Shown here: positions 36,927 through 48,089 of the stretch, piece by piece
Position numbering within the stretch: the stretch's first letter is position 1
How the letters are laid out: every line of letters starts with the position of its first letter
DNA from: Sphaerisporangium krabiense
GTDB lineage: Bacteria; Actinomycetota; Actinomycetes; Streptosporangiales; Streptosporangiaceae
Reading direction: 5' to 3'
Length of the DNA stretch: 64,000 bases
Assembly (NCBI RefSeq): GCF_014200435.1
Contig: NZ_JACHBR010000001.1
Span: 62,001 to 126,000 of the forward strand
The notes under the pieces: model-generated
Database searches by the model: none
Seen by the model: the letters and a program-made list of their open reading frames with translations, nothing else
Told to the model about the DNA's origin: nothing
Translations under genes and position numbers: made by a program

Positions 36927-37447
36927 CGCCGCAGCACCGACCGCCACAGGTTCGCCGGGCGGGAGTCGAAGGTGTCGCCGGGCTCGGCCTCCACGACGTA
37001 CCAGGAACCCTCGCGGATCTCGGCCTCCAGCTGACCCGCGGTCCACCCGGCGTACCCGGCGAAGATCCGCATCTGGGTGATCTCACCCGCCAGGATCTCC
37101 GGAGGCGCGTCCAGGTCCACGGTGCCGAGCTTGGAGACCGCCGAGCCCGCCGCGTGCAGCCTGCGCCATCCGAGGGGCTCCTGCCCGCTCGGCACCGAGG
37201 CCAGCGCGAGCGCGCTGTCGGTCTGCACCGGCCCGCCCTCGAACAGCACCGGGGGGCCGCTCACCAGTGGGTCCCACGAGGGGAGCACCTGGTTGACCGT
37301 GACATCGCTCGGCCGGTTGAGCATCACGCCGAGGGTCCCGCCGTCCTCGTCGTGTTCGAGGATCAGAACGACGCCGCGCCGGAAGTTCGGGTCGTCCAGC
37401 AGTGGCGTCGCCACCAGCAGCCCGCCGACGTAGATCGCCTCCGCCAT
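36869..37447 (-). CDS. YqgE/AlgH family protein (DUF179)
   Basis: 192 residues. Family signatures VGGLLVATPLLDDPNFRRGVVLILEHDEDGGTLGVMLNRP and IFAGYAGWTAGQLEAEIREGSW are intact through the natural C-terminus. Soluble; function unknown despite wide conservation. ATG 37447 is chosen because the family begins there. Its 3' end overlaps the convergent TetR gene. Confidence 0.92.
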   Translation of the reverse strand: MAEAIYVGGLLVATPLLDDPNFRRGVVLILEHDEDGGTLGVMLNRPSDVTVNQVLPSWDPLVSGPPVLFEGGPVQTDSALALASVPSGQEPLGWRRLHAAGSAVSKLGTVDLDAPPEILAGEITQMRIFAGYAGWTAGQLEAEIREGSWYVVEAEPGDTFDSRPANLWRSVLRRQPGELAFVATCPDDPKLN

Positions 37448-37631
37448 GCATCCATCATGACGCGTGATGCCCCGAATGCGCGCCCGCCCCCGCCACTCCG
37501 CGCGCACTCGGCCTGCTCGCCCCCGGCATGTTACTTTAGGTAGGCGAACAGGCACTCTCCGTGTCAGATTCCCGACATGGCGGGCGCCCGTCCGCACAGC
37601 ACACGGCAGTGAGCAAAGGGAGAGAGCCCAC

Positions 37632-38327
37632 ATGAACCGCCTCATCCTCGTGGCGCTCATGGCGGTGGGCGTGGCCGTGGGGGTCCCCGCCGCGCGCACC
37701 TCCCACGCCGCCGGCGTCGGCGACGACGACCGCGACCGCGACCGCGGCTCCCGCGTCGACGTCCGCGTCTCGCGAGTGCAGTGTCCCTCCGGCAAGGCCG
37801 AGGTCGTCATGACCGCCCCCCGCGACCACGGCACCGCCGAGTACTCCGTGTACCGCGGCGACACGCTGGTGCGCAACGGCCTGCTCTGGCCCGGCGTCCA
37901 GCGCACGATCTCGGTGTACGTCGAGCCGCGCTCCACCGAGCGCATCGGCGTCACCGTCGCCGGCGAGGGCACCCGGCGATACCAGGTCTGGTCGCGGTGC
38001 GACCTGCGGGAGCAGTCCTACGCCGAGTACCGCGAGTCGACCTACGCCGAGAGCTCCGGGGACGACGAGCGGAGCGACGGCGGGAGCCGCGCCGAGACCA
38101 GGCGGCCCTACCACTACAACCCGCTGATCCGCCCGTCCTACCGCGACCGCCTGCCCTACACCGGGCCGCCCGCCGACCTGTGGGGCAAGGTCGCCACGGC
38201 GGGAGGCTTGGTGGTCTTCGGCGTCATGCTCTGGTACGTGGGCCTGGTCTGGCCGCGGCGCGCGCCCGCCGAGCCGCTGCTGCGCCCCCGCCCGCCGCGG
38301 GCCCCGCGCCGCCGCGAGGGCCCGTGA
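37632..38327 (+). CDS. secreted/membrane protein of unknown function
   Basis: 231 residues. A signal peptide (NRLILVALMAVGVAVGVPAARTSHA), an acidic-basic DDDRDRDRGSR segment, a beta-rich domain with two cysteines (QCPSGKAEVV and SRCDLREQSY), a polar linker and a C-terminal helix (VATAGGLVVFGVMLWYVGLVW) followed by an Arg/Pro tail. This looks like an outer-face domain anchored near the C-terminus. No known family recognised. ATG 37632 with GGGAGAG upstream. Confidence 0.72.
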   Translation: MNRLILVALMAVGVAVGVPAARTSHAAGVGDDDRDRDRGSRVDVRVSRVQCPSGKAEVVMTAPRDHGTAEYSVYRGDTLVRNGLLWPGVQRTISVYVEPRSTERIGVTVAGEGTRRYQVWSRCDLREQSYAEYRESTYAESSGDDERSDGGSRAETRRPYHYNPLIRPSYRDRLPYTGPPADLWGKVATAGGLVVFGVMLWYVGLVWPRRAPAEPLLRPRPPRAPRRREGP

Positions 38328-38351
38328 CCCGGCGGCGGCCCCGGCCCGCCC

Positions 38352-39761
<1,410 letters not shown>

Positions 39762-39949
39762 GGGAATCCGCTCCTTTGCGGTACTTCAGATCCGCGTGCT
39801 CGGGTGCCCGGGGACGTGCATCCGGCTCGCCTGCTCCCCTTGAAGGACATGAATCCGGGGGCTTCCATCGTGCCAGACGCGGCCGGGCGGTTCCGCCACG
39901 CCCGGCGCGCCGCCCGAGCCGTAGGGGTGACGGCTCGGGTGGTGACCGC

Positions 39950-40900
39950 TCAGAACAGGGCGCTCGCGAGGGCCCTGCGCGCCTTGGCCACCGAGGGGTC
40001 GTCCGGGGGCAGGGCGTCGAAGAGGCCGAGCAGGTGGCGGCGGGCACGGTCGCGGTCGTCGCCGGAGGTGCGGCGGACGAGCGCGACGAGCCGGTCGAAC
40101 GCCTCGTCCACCTTGCCGCCGAGCACCTCGATGTCGGCCGCCTGCGTCTGGGCCTCCACGTCGGCGGGTTCCTCGGACGCACGGCGCAGGACGGCCGAGG
40201 GGTCCAGGCCCTGGGTGCGGCTGACCAGGCCGACGCCGGCCAGGCCGATCTTGGCGTCCGGGTCGGACGGGGAGCGGGCGAGCAGCCGCTCGTAGGCCGC
40301 GGCGGCGGCGTCCAGGTCGCCGTCCTCGACGGCCTTCTCGGCGGCGAGCAGGTCGGGGTCGACGGCGGGGGCCTGCGGCTCCTCACCCGCTTCCTCGCCG
40401 GGCGGGGGGAGGTACTGGGCGAGGGCGGCCATGAGCTGGTCGAGCCACTGGCGCACCTGGGCCTCGGGGAGCGCGCCCTGGAACCCGGTGACGGCCTGGC
40501 CCTGGAAGACGGCGAGGACGGTGGGGATGCTCTGCACCTGCAGGGCGCCGGCGATCTGGGGGTTCTGGTCGACGTCGACCTTGGCGAGCACCCAACGGCC
40601 CGCGGCCTCCGCGGCGAGCTTCTCGAGGATCGGGCTGAGCTGCTTGCACGGCTGGCACCAGGTCGCCCACAGGTCGAGGACGACCGGGGTGCGCATGGAG
40701 CGCTCGATGACCTCGGTCGGGAAGGTGTCGTCGGTGACGTCGATCACCGCAGGGCCGGCCGGGGCGGCGGGGCCGCCTCCCGCCGCCGCCTGCGCCGCGG
40801 CCGCCTCACGGCGGGCCTGGGCTTCCAGTGCCTGCTTGCGGGCGCCGAGGTCCACGGCCCCCTGCAACGATGCCGGTCGAGTGAAGTCCGCTGGGCTCAT
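39950..40900 (-). CDS. thioredoxin-like/TPR chaperone (CnoX/YbbN-type)
   Basis: 316 residues. A disordered N-terminal 50 residues, then a thioredoxin domain with the active-site motif WATWCQPCKQ (both cysteines kept) and IPTVLAVFQGQ cis-proline, then a helical TPR-like tail (residues about 190-316). Likely protects proteins during oxidative stress; it keeps a full CxxC unlike many proteobacterial CnoX. ATG 40900 starts six bases after a weak CAGGAT box. Confidence 0.87.
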   Translation of the reverse strand: MSPADFTRPASLQGAVDLGARKQALEAQARREAAAAQAAAGGGPAAPAGPAVIDVTDDTFPTEVIERSMRTPVVLDLWATWCQPCKQLSPILEKLAAEAAGRWVLAKVDVDQNPQIAGALQVQSIPTVLAVFQGQAVTGFQGALPEAQVRQWLDQLMAALAQYLPPPGEEAGEEPQAPAVDPDLLAAEKAVEDGDLDAAAAAYERLLARSPSDPDAKIGLAGVGLVSRTQGLDPSAVLRRASEEPADVEAQTQAADIEVLGGKVDEAFDRLVALVRRTSGDDRDRARRHLLGLFDALPPDDPSVAKARRALASALF

Positions 40901-41077
40901 ACCCCAATCCTGCCGCATCCGGCGCGTGCTCATGGTCGCGGACCACCAGGTGCCGGCGCGTTCGCCGCCCGCCACCCAATGTCACGCCTTCGTCGCGGAT
41001 ATCTCTCGGAACTGTCGTGGCGCGCGGTTATCGCCAACGATGGGCTCGGCATGACTTCAGCTCACGTGGAGGTGGGT

Positions 41078-42799
41078 GTGAAACGCGTCATCGTGGTCTC
41101 CGCCGCTGCCGCCGTGTTCGCCGCGACCGTGGCGTTCCCGGCACAGGCCGTTCCGACGACGGCCGAACCGGCGGCGACGACCCAGTACGTCGTCCTCTAC
41201 AAGGACGGCGCCCCGGCGGCCGACGCCCAGAAGGCGATACAGGCCGCGGGCGGCACGATCGTCAAGGTGAACCCGGCCGTGGGCCTCGCCACCGTGACCA
41301 CCGCGAACCCCGGCTTCGCCACGGCGCTCACCGGGAGCGCGGCCATCGAAGGCGTCGCCCACGACCGTCCCATCGGCAGCGTCCCCAAGGCGGCCAGGAC
41401 GTCCCAGGCGGTCCAGCGGGCCATCCAGTCCAAGGCGGTCGAGAAGGCGGGCCGGGGTGAGGGCGGCCCCCTCGAGCACGGCCGGTCGGTCAAGGCCGAG
41501 CCGCTGTCGGACCTGCAGTGGGACCTGCGGCAGATCCACGCCGACGAGGCGCACAAGTACGAACAAGGCGACCGCGGCGTCCTGGTCGGCGTCGCCGACA
41601 CCGGGATCGACGGCTCGCATCCGGACATCGCCCCCAACTTCGACCGCACGCTGAGCCGCAACTTCACCGTCGACATCCCCTACGACGCCAACGGCGCGGT
41701 GGTCGACGGGCCCTGCGAGGACGAGCCGGACCGGTCCTGCAACGACCCGAACGACGTCGACGAGGACGGCCACGGGACGCACGTCGCGTCCTCGATCGCC
41801 TCGCCGATCAACAAGCTCGGCATCGCGGGCGTGGCGCCCAAGGTGACGCTGGTCAACCTGCGGGCCGGCCAGGACTCCGGCTTCTTCTTCCTCCAGCCGA
41901 GCGTGGACGCGCTGACCTACGCGGGCGACATCGGCGTCGACGTGCTCAACATGAGCTACTACATCGACCCCTGGCTGTTCAACTGCGCCGACAACCCCGC
42001 CGACTCCCCCGCCGACCAGGCCGAGCAGCGGACCGTCATCAAGGCCACCCAGCGCGCGCTGGACTACGCCTACCGCAGGGGCGTCACGCTGGTCTCCGCC
42101 GCGGGCAACGGCGCGACGGACTACACCAAGACCATCGTCGACGCCGGCAGCCCGGACTTCGCCAGTGAGCCCGGCGAGGCGCCGCGCACCCGCACGATCC
42201 CGCCGAGCTGCGTCTCCATGCCGAGCGAGGGCGAGCACGTCATCTCGGTGTCCTCGACCGGCGTCAGCAAGCGCAAGGCGTACTACTCCGACTACGGCGA
42301 CGGGTACGTCGACGTGGCCTCCCCCGGCGGCGACGTCTACGACACCCCCGGCAACACCCGGGACGTCACCAAGGCGACGCTGGCGGCGTATCCGAAGGCG
42401 CTCGCGGTCGCCAACGGCGAGATCGACGCCAACGGCGACCCGACCGTGAACTACGTCGTGAAGGACTGCGACGGCGCCACCTGCGGCTACTACCAGTACC
42501 TGCAGGGCACCTCGATGGCCTCGCCCCGGGCGACCGGCGTCGCGGCGCTGATCGTCAGCCGGTACGGCCACCGCGACCCGCGCCACGGCGGCAAGACGCT
42601 GTCCCCGGCCGTCGTCGAGACGGTGCTCAAGGCCACGGCCACCAGGACGGCCTGCCCGAACCCGCCCGCGTACACCTACACCCGCGTCCTTCCCAGCGGG
42701 CAGACCGTCACCGCCACCCACACGTGCGAGGGCGGCCGGGCGTCCAACGGTTTCTACGGCAAGGGCATCGTCGACGCCCTGCGCGCCGTGGGCCGGTAG
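41078..42799 (+). CDS. secreted subtilisin-like serine protease (S8)
   Basis: 573 residues. Signal peptide 1-24 (cleaved after AQA), an inhibitor-type I9 prodomain (YVVLYKDGAPAADAQKAIQAAGG), then the catalytic domain with Asp174 (ADTGID), His232 (DGHGTHV) and Ser479 (GTSMASP). An insertion rich in Asp and Cys (residues 205-230) precedes the His. GTG 41078 is chosen because GGAGGT lies five bases upstream; ATG 41051 would lengthen the signal peptide. Extracellular; activated by prodomain removal. Confidence 0.9.
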   Translation: MKRVIVVSAAAAVFAATVAFPAQAVPTTAEPAATTQYVVLYKDGAPAADAQKAIQAAGGTIVKVNPAVGLATVTTANPGFATALTGSAAIEGVAHDRPIGSVPKAARTSQAVQRAIQSKAVEKAGRGEGGPLEHGRSVKAEPLSDLQWDLRQIHADEAHKYEQGDRGVLVGVADTGIDGSHPDIAPNFDRTLSRNFTVDIPYDANGAVVDGPCEDEPDRSCNDPNDVDEDGHGTHVASSIASPINKLGIAGVAPKVTLVNLRAGQDSGFFFLQPSVDALTYAGDIGVDVLNMSYYIDPWLFNCADNPADSPADQAEQRTVIKATQRALDYAYRRGVTLVSAAGNGATDYTKTIVDAGSPDFASEPGEAPRTRTIPPSCVSMPSEGEHVISVSSTGVSKRKAYYSDYGDGYVDVASPGGDVYDTPGNTRDVTKATLAAYPKALAVANGEIDANGDPTVNYVVKDCDGATCGYYQYLQGTSMASPRATGVAALIVSRYGHRDPRHGGKTLSPAVVETVLKATATRTACPNPPAYTYTRVLPSGQTVTATHTCEGGRASNGFYGKGIVDALRAVGR

Positions 42800-42835
42800 C
42801 CGGGGATCACACCCGGCCGCGCGTACCGGGCCGGA

Positions 42836-43399
42836 TCACCGCGGGCCCGCGCCCCGGTGGTCCGGCCCGGCCGCGTCCTCGCCCCCGTCGAAGTCGCCCG
42901 CCGCCACGCGCAGGGTGCGCAGCATGGCGAACATCTCGGCGAGGTCGGAGTCGGCGTACATGTCCATGAAGAAGCCGGCCTCCATGAGGTCGGCGGTGGC
43001 GCGGCGGACCGCCTCCCGCCCCTTGACGGTGATCTCGGCGAGCACGCCGCGCCCGTCCCGGGGGTTGCGCCTGCGCAGGACGAGCCCGGCGCGCTCGAGC
43101 CGGTCCACCGTGTTGGTCACGCTGGTGGGGTGGACCATGAGCCGCTCGCCGATGCGCGACAGCGGCAGCGAGCCGGTCCTGCTGAAGGTGAGCAGGACCA
43201 GGGCCTCGTAGCGCGCGAAGGTCAAGTCGTGCGGCCTGAGCAGCGTGTCCAGTTGCCCGAGCAGGATCTGGTGCGCTCTCATGATCGATGTGACGGCCGC
43301 CATGGCGGAGGACGGCCCGAAGTGGACGCGCCACGTCTCGGCGGCGCGTTCGATGGGGTCGAAAGGCAGATTCAGCGGCTTCGGTACACCGGTGGACAC
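42836..43399 (-). CDS. MarR-family transcriptional regulator
   Basis: 187 residues. Dimerisation helices flank the winged helix: TFARYEALVLLTFSRTGSLPLSRIGERLMVHPTSVTNTVDRLERAGLVLRRR, with the wing DGRGVLAEITVKG. Targets unknown; not next to an obvious exporter. GTG 43399 lies six bases after TAGCGT, so leaderless. Confidence 0.92.
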   Translation of the reverse strand: MSTGVPKPLNLPFDPIERAAETWRVHFGPSSAMAAVTSIMRAHQILLGQLDTLLRPHDLTFARYEALVLLTFSRTGSLPLSRIGERLMVHPTSVTNTVDRLERAGLVLRRRNPRDGRGVLAEITVKGREAVRRATADLMEAGFFMDMYADSDLAEMFAMLRTLRVAAGDFDGGEDAAGPDHRGAGPR

Positions 43400-43405
43400 A
43401 CCGCT

Positions 43406-43411
43406 ACGCTA
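43406..43411 (-). promoter_or_regulatory. -10 box TAGCGT, leaderless MarR start
   Basis: Minus strand TAGCGT, six bases, GTG 43399. Confidence 0.5.
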
Positions 43412-43737
43412 GCGCCTGCGGGGACCGCCTGACGCAGGGTGACCGTCTTCCACGGGTTCCCCAAGAACCGGGACGACAAACATCACGCTCCGTTATGGTT
43501 GGCGTGTCAAGAGGTGAGGCGCGGCAAAGCCCGGTCCAAACATGGGGAAGGCCGCTCCGGCGACGCGAGGCACGCCCAGGCGAGCCCGTGGACGTCCGGT
43601 GCGGGCCGATGGATCGGGCACGGGGCCAGGGGGGCCGGCACCGGTGCCGAGAGCGCCGCTCACCAGGCACGGGGGGTCCGTTTTGAAGAGCATGAGCGTA
43701 CGGGCGGCGCGGCCGGGGGTCCGGCCCGCGCGGGTCC
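43412..43737. other. 326-bp non-coding spacer
   Basis: Lies between the MarR gene and the membrane-protein gene. The frames here show poor codon usage and no conserved motif. There is a small hairpin GGTTC-N5-GAACC near 43455 and possible -35-like TTGAAG near 43683, but no clear promoter. I see no RNA gene. Confidence 0.4.
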
Positions 43738-45099
43738 GTGCTTGAGCAGAGGGGCGTTTCACGCGAGGAGCTGAAGCACAGCGCGCTCGTGGCGGTAGGA
43801 ATACTGCTCGCGCTGGGCCTGCTCGCGGCGTGGAGCGTCCTCGTTCCCGGCGTCTCCCGGTGGGAGAACGTCATCGTCGCGGTGATCGGCTCGCTACGGC
43901 TGACCGGGCCGGTCGCGGCGGCCTTCGCGGCCTGGGTGGCCGTGCGCGGGCGCCGCGCGGCGCCGCGCGGGGCGCCGGGCGCCTGGCGGGTGTTCAGGGC
44001 GCCGCTGGCGATCCTGGCCGTCGTGGTGGGGTCCTTCGGGGCGACGGTGACGCTGATCGCCATGAAGGCGTTCCTGACCGAGCAGGCGGGCCATCTGGCG
44101 CCCACGGGGCTGGCGGTGGGGGCCGCGGGGCTCGCGCTGTACACGATGCTGGGGTGGGTCGCCGGCTGGGCCCTGCCGTGGCCGGTCACCCCGCCGCTGG
44201 CGGGCGTCGCCGCCTACGGCCTGCTCACGGCGCTGCCGCAGGCGTCGCCCTGGGCCGCGAGGCTCGCGCCTGTCACCGCCGAGCCGTACGACCCGTTCGA
44301 GGGGCTCGGCCGGACGGCGTTCGCCGACCAGACGCTGTGGCTGCTCGGCCTCACCGCCGCCCTGCTGCTCACCTGGGCGGCCGTGGTCACCCGGCGCGCG
44401 TGGGCCGTGGCCGCCGCGCTGCCGGCCGTCCTGGCGGCGGGCTTGGGCATGACGCGGCTGCTCGCCGAGCCCGCGGCCGTGGCGGCCAGCGAGCCCATGA
44501 CCTACACCTGCCAGCAGTGGCCGATCACCGTCTGCGTCCATCCGGGCGTGCGCGGCGGCCTGACCGAGCTGAGCGCGGCGTTCACCACCCTCGCCGCCCG
44601 CCTGACCGGCACGCCGGGCGCGTTCTCGCGCGTGGAGCAGCGCTCGCGCGCCGACAGCGCGCCGCCCGCGCCGGGCGTGGTGCCGATCCACCTCGACGAC
44701 CTCACGCCCGGGTTCGCGGCGCGGGCGGCCGGCGAGGTCGTCGGACGGCTGGCCCGGCCGTGCGGAGGGGCGTCCGCGGAGGGCTACCGGGCGATCGTGA
44801 CGGCCTGGCTGCGCGGCGACCCGCTGCCGAGCGGCCCGCTGCCCGGCCATCAGGCGGCGGCCTCGTGGTTCTCCGGCCTGACCGAGAGCCAGCGCCGCGA
44901 CTGGCTGCGCATGTTCTACACCGACTTCGCGACGTGCGGGCTGAAGACGTCCCATTTCGGCGGAGGGGCCGCGGCACAGGCCGCCGGGCGGCACATGTCC
45001 CGCGGCTCGGTGACGGTCCCCCTGCCGGCGCGGAAGGCCACGGCGGGCTATCCCGCGACTTCGCCCGTCCCCGGCCCTCCCTATCCGACCACCCCGTGA
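43738..45099 (+). CDS. uncharacterised polytopic membrane protein
   Basis: 453 residues. Six or seven membrane helices span residues 15-250 (for example LVAVGILLALGLLAAWSVLV and TLWLLGLTAALLLTWAAVV). A soluble C-terminal domain begins at MTYTCQQWPITVCVHPG, a motif with two cysteines, and ends in a Pro-rich tail. It resembles hypothetical membrane proteins linked to ABC-2 transporters or sigma-factor loci in actinomycetes, but I cannot name it. Start GTG 43738 has no clear ribosome site; an in-frame later start is possible. Confidence 0.7.
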   Translation: MLEQRGVSREELKHSALVAVGILLALGLLAAWSVLVPGVSRWENVIVAVIGSLRLTGPVAAAFAAWVAVRGRRAAPRGAPGAWRVFRAPLAILAVVVGSFGATVTLIAMKAFLTEQAGHLAPTGLAVGAAGLALYTMLGWVAGWALPWPVTPPLAGVAAYGLLTALPQASPWAARLAPVTAEPYDPFEGLGRTAFADQTLWLLGLTAALLLTWAAVVTRRAWAVAAALPAVLAAGLGMTRLLAEPAAVAASEPMTYTCQQWPITVCVHPGVRGGLTELSAAFTTLAARLTGTPGAFSRVEQRSRADSAPPAPGVVPIHLDDLTPGFAARAAGEVVGRLARPCGGASAEGYRAIVTAWLRGDPLPSGPLPGHQAAASWFSGLTESQRRDWLRMFYTDFATCGLKTSHFGGGAAAQAAGRHMSRGSVTVPLPARKATAGYPATSPVPGPPYPTTP

Positions 45100-45245
45100 C
45101 CGGCCGTCCCGCGTTCGGCCATGCCGGGTCCGCGCACGCCGGGACGTGCGCGGACGGATGACGCCCCTGGTGCGGGCGGGGAATCGCGCCCACGCCCGGT
45201 GCCCCATGATGTGAGAAAGGTCGCATCCCGGGAAGGAGACGGGAC

Positions 45246-45935
45246 GTGAACCGTCAGACGTCGACCCCCCAGACCGTGCCCGACGCCGAACCGGTGGAAC
45301 GCCGCCGCAGGCGAGGATGGCGCCTGCTCGCGGGCGTGCTCACGGTGCTGGTCCTGCTCGTCGTGGCCGCCCGGCTCACCTGGTCCTACCTCGACCCCTT
45401 CGGCGAGACGACCGTGGACCGCAGCCAGCCGGTGCTGCTGCAGTCCATCCAGAACATGAGCCGCTACCAGGCCGCCAGCGGCAACTTCCAGGTCATCGTG
45501 GACCTGGAGAAGGACGCCGCGTTCCTGCCCGACGCGATCAAGGGCTCGCGCACCCTGTTCGTCGGCGCGGGCAGCGTGGACGCCTACATCGACTTCTCCG
45601 GCCTGCCCCGCGACGCGATCACCGTCTCCCCCGACCGCACCGAGGTGAGCGTGCGGCTGCCGCACGCGCAGCTGGAGAAGACCAACCTCAACAACCAGAA
45701 GTCCTACGTCTACGCCCAGCAGCGCGGCATCCTGGACCGCGTCCAGGAGATGCTGTCCAACTCGCCGCAGAACCAGCAGGAGCTGTACGTGCTGGCCGAG
45801 AAGAAGATCGCCGAGGCCGCCCTGGCGAGCGATCTGCGCGCCCGCGCCGACCAGAACACCAAGCTGATGCTGGAAGGCATGCTGAAGGGCCTGGGCTTCA
45901 CCAAGGTCACGGTGAAGTTCGCCGACGAACGCTGA
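45246..45935 (+). CDS. DUF4230 domain protein
   Basis: 229 residues. A cytoplasmic Arg-rich segment, one membrane helix (LLAGVLTVLVLLVVAARLTW), then the DUF4230 domain with VLLQSIQNMSRYQAASGNFQVIVDLEK. The fold is related to a beta-barrel-like lipid- or substrate-binding module; function unknown. GTG 45246 is preceded by GGAAGGAG. Confidence 0.85.
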   Translation: MNRQTSTPQTVPDAEPVERRRRRGWRLLAGVLTVLVLLVVAARLTWSYLDPFGETTVDRSQPVLLQSIQNMSRYQAASGNFQVIVDLEKDAAFLPDAIKGSRTLFVGAGSVDAYIDFSGLPRDAITVSPDRTEVSVRLPHAQLEKTNLNNQKSYVYAQQRGILDRVQEMLSNSPQNQQELYVLAEKKIAEAALASDLRARADQNTKLMLEGMLKGLGFTKVTVKFADER

Positions 45936-45979
45936 CGCCGGCCGCCCTCGCCCGCGCGCCGGAGGTCACGGCGAGAGCG

Positions 45980-46010
45980 GGGGCCGGATCCGCGAGAAGG
46001 ACCCGGCCCC
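45980..46010. terminator. terminator hairpin between convergent genes
   Basis: 12-position stem GGGGCCGGATCC / GGACCCGGCCCC with one A/C mismatch and a 7-base loop, between DUF4230 and thiolase stops. Confidence 0.75.
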
Positions 46011-46042
46011 GGCCCGCCGTAACGATCTCCCCCGTCCGGACC

Positions 46043-47260
46043 TCAGGCGGACGGGACGGTGATGATCAGGGCGTCGCCCTGGCCGCCGCCTCCGCACAGG
46101 CCGGCCGCGCCCGTGCCTCCGCCCCTGCGCCGCAGCTCGTGGGCGAGGGTCAGGACGATCCTCGCCCCGGAGGCGCCGATGGGGTGGCCGAGCGCGATGC
46201 CGCCGCCGTTGACGTTCACCTTGTCCTGCGGCAGCCCGAGCTCCTTCGCCGACTGGAGCACGACCGCGGCGAACGCCTCGTTGATCTCGACGAGGTCGAG
46301 GTCGCCGGTGGTGAGGCCCTGCTTGCCGAGCGCGTGGCGGATGGCGTTGGCCGGCTGCGACTGCAGCGAGTTGTCCGGGCCCGCGACGTTGCCGTGCGCG
46401 CCGATCTCGGCGAGCCAGGTCAGCCCGAGCTCCTCGGCCTTGGCCCTGGACATGACCACGACCGCGCAGGCCCCGTCGGAGATCTGCGAGGAGGACCCCG
46501 CGGTGATCGTGCCGTCCTTGGCGAAGGCGGGGCGCAGCCGGGACAGGCCCTCGGCGGTGGTGTCGGCGCGCACGCCCTCGTCGGTGGCGAAGACGACCGG
46601 GTCGCCCTTGCGCTGGGGCAGGGTGACCGGGACGATCTCGTCGTCGAACCGGCCGTCCTTGATGGCCGCGGCGGCGAGCTGGTGGGAGCGCGCCGAGAAG
46701 GCGTCCTGCTCCTCGCGGCCGAGGCCGAGGCGGGTGTTGTGCCGCTCGGTGGACTCGCCCATCGAGACCTGGTCGAACACGTCGGTGAGGCCGTCGAAGG
46801 CCATCGCGTCGACCACCTCGGCCCCGCCGTACTTCACGCCCTTGCGCAGGCCGGGCAGCAGGTGGGGGGCGTTGGTCATCGACTCCATGCCGCCGGCGAC
46901 CACGATGTCGAACTCGCCGGCGCGGATGAGCTGGTCGGCCAGGGCGATGGCGTCGAGGCCGGACAGGCAGACCTTGTTGATCGTGAGGGAGGGGACGGTC
47001 ATCGGGATGCCGGCCTTCACGGCGGCCTGGCGCGACGGGATCTGCCCCGCGCCGGCCTGGAGGACCTGGCCCATGATGACGTACTGCACCTGATCAGGGG
47101 AAACGCCGGACCGCTCCAGCGCGGCTCTGATCACCACGCCGCCCAACTCGACGGCGGACATGCCCGACAGTGCGCCGAGCAGCCGGCCGATGGGTGTGCG
47201 GGCCCCCGCCACGATGACGGATTGCGACATGCCGGACGGGATGGCGGAAGAACTGGACAC
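46043..47260 (-). CDS. acetyl-CoA C-acetyltransferase (thiolase)
   Basis: 405 residues. N-terminal [11 protein letters not shown], first catalytic Cys in [18 protein letters not shown] with the catalytic His in [17 protein letters not shown], and Cys in [12 protein letters not shown]. It condenses or cleaves acetoacetyl-CoA. I use GTG 47260 because GGAGG lies five bases before it; an ATG four codons upstream overlaps that ribosome site. Divergent from methylmalonyl-CoA epimerase, with two dyads between. Confidence 0.93.
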   Translation of the reverse strand: MSSSSAIPSGMSQSVIVAGARTPIGRLLGALSGMSAVELGGVVIRAALERSGVSPDQVQYVIMGQVLQAGAGQIPSRQAAVKAGIPMTVPSLTINKVCLSGLDAIALADQLIRAGEFDIVVAGGMESMTNAPHLLPGLRKGVKYGGAEVVDAMAFDGLTDVFDQVSMGESTERHNTRLGLGREEQDAFSARSHQLAAAAIKDGRFDDEIVPVTLPQRKGDPVVFATDEGVRADTTAEGLSRLRPAFAKDGTITAGSSSQISDGACAVVVMSRAKAEELGLTWLAEIGAHGNVAGPDNSLQSQPANAIRHALGKQGLTTGDLDLVEINEAFAAVVLQSAKELGLPQDKVNVNGGGIALGHPIGASGARIVLTLAHELRRRGGGTGAAGLCGGGGQGDALIITVPSA

Positions 47261-47331
47261 CAGGGCCTCCATGATGGGGTCGTAGGCGACTTTGCCACCA
47301 TACCCAGGACGGCCCGCACGGCTTTCCGGGA

Positions 47332-47372
47332 GGTCTCACGGCGAGACCGCCGCGTGTCGGGACCCGACACGC
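47332..47372. promoter_or_regulatory. two palindromes in the thiolase/epimerase divergent region
   Basis: GGTCTC-N5-GAGACC (47332-47348), and a 21-bp near-perfect palindrome with 10-bp arms GCGTGTCGGG / CCCGACACGC around a single A (47352-47372). The second ends one base before the epimerase ribosome site. They could be operators for a TetR/GntR-like regulator controlling both genes. A TATGGT box for the thiolase lies downstream on the minus strand. Confidence 0.5.
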
Positions 47373-47386
47373 AGGGAGGACACGCA

Positions 47387-47815
47387 ATGCTGCTGAGAAT
47401 CGACCATGTGGGCATCGCCTGCGAGAATCTCGACGAGAAGATCGCGTACTACGAGGCGACCTTCGGCGTGACCGTGGTCAGCCGCGAGGTCAACGAGGAG
47501 CAAGGGGTGAAGGAAGCCATGTTGCACGTGGCCGACGGCGAGGGGGGCGGCTCCTACATCCAGTTGCTGGAACCCCTGGGCCCCGACACCCCGGTGGGCA
47601 AGTTCCTGGCCAAGCGCGGCGAGGGCCTCCACCACATCGCCTACGGTGTCCCCGACATCGAGGCGGCCATGGAGCGGATCGGCGGGTCGGGAGTGCGTTT
47701 GCTGGACGAGCGTCCCCGTCACGGCGCAATGGGCACCTCAATCGCGTTTCTTCATCCAAAGGACGTGGGAGGAGTCTTGACAGAGCTGGTCGAGTCCCCT
47801 CCGCGGCCGTCCTAG
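47387..47815 (+). CDS. mce: methylmalonyl-CoA epimerase
   Basis: 142 residues, one glyoxalase/VOC domain pair. Metal ligands are expected at His7 (RIDHVGIA), the His pair in GLHHIAYGV and Glu133 (LTELV). It interconverts (2R)- and (2S)-methylmalonyl-CoA in propionate metabolism, a step that feeds the B12-dependent mutase; the PduO adenosyltransferase in this window makes that cofactor. ATG with AGGGAGG seven bases upstream. Confidence 0.94.
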   Translation: MLLRIDHVGIACENLDEKIAYYEATFGVTVVSREVNEEQGVKEAMLHVADGEGGGSYIQLLEPLGPDTPVGKFLAKRGEGLHHIAYGVPDIEAAMERIGGSGVRLLDERPRHGAMGTSIAFLHPKDVGGVLTELVESPPRPS

Positions 47816-48089
47816 CAGACGAAACTTAACAATGGCTAATTCGTAACAAGTCACGCAGAAAGCCGGACGGGACCTCCAATTCGGCACCACCGGAGTACGC
47901 TGGCCTACCACCGGACGTGGTTCCCGCGCCATGGACGGGCGAGCCGAGCACGATCCCCGAGGGCCGCTACCGCGAGCCCTCGGTCACCGTGCCCGAGCGC
48001 GCGCGGTCATAGGTAGCGGGTTCCCCGCCCCGGATGTCCGCCCCCCGTCCGGCCCGTGTAGCCGTCTCGACAACCCAGGATCGAGCCTC

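Noticed and set aside
37530-37556. IdeR/DtxR-like iron box (TTAGGTAGGCGAAC).
   Set aside because: It needs a gap to fit the 19-bp consensus and the second half-site is poor.
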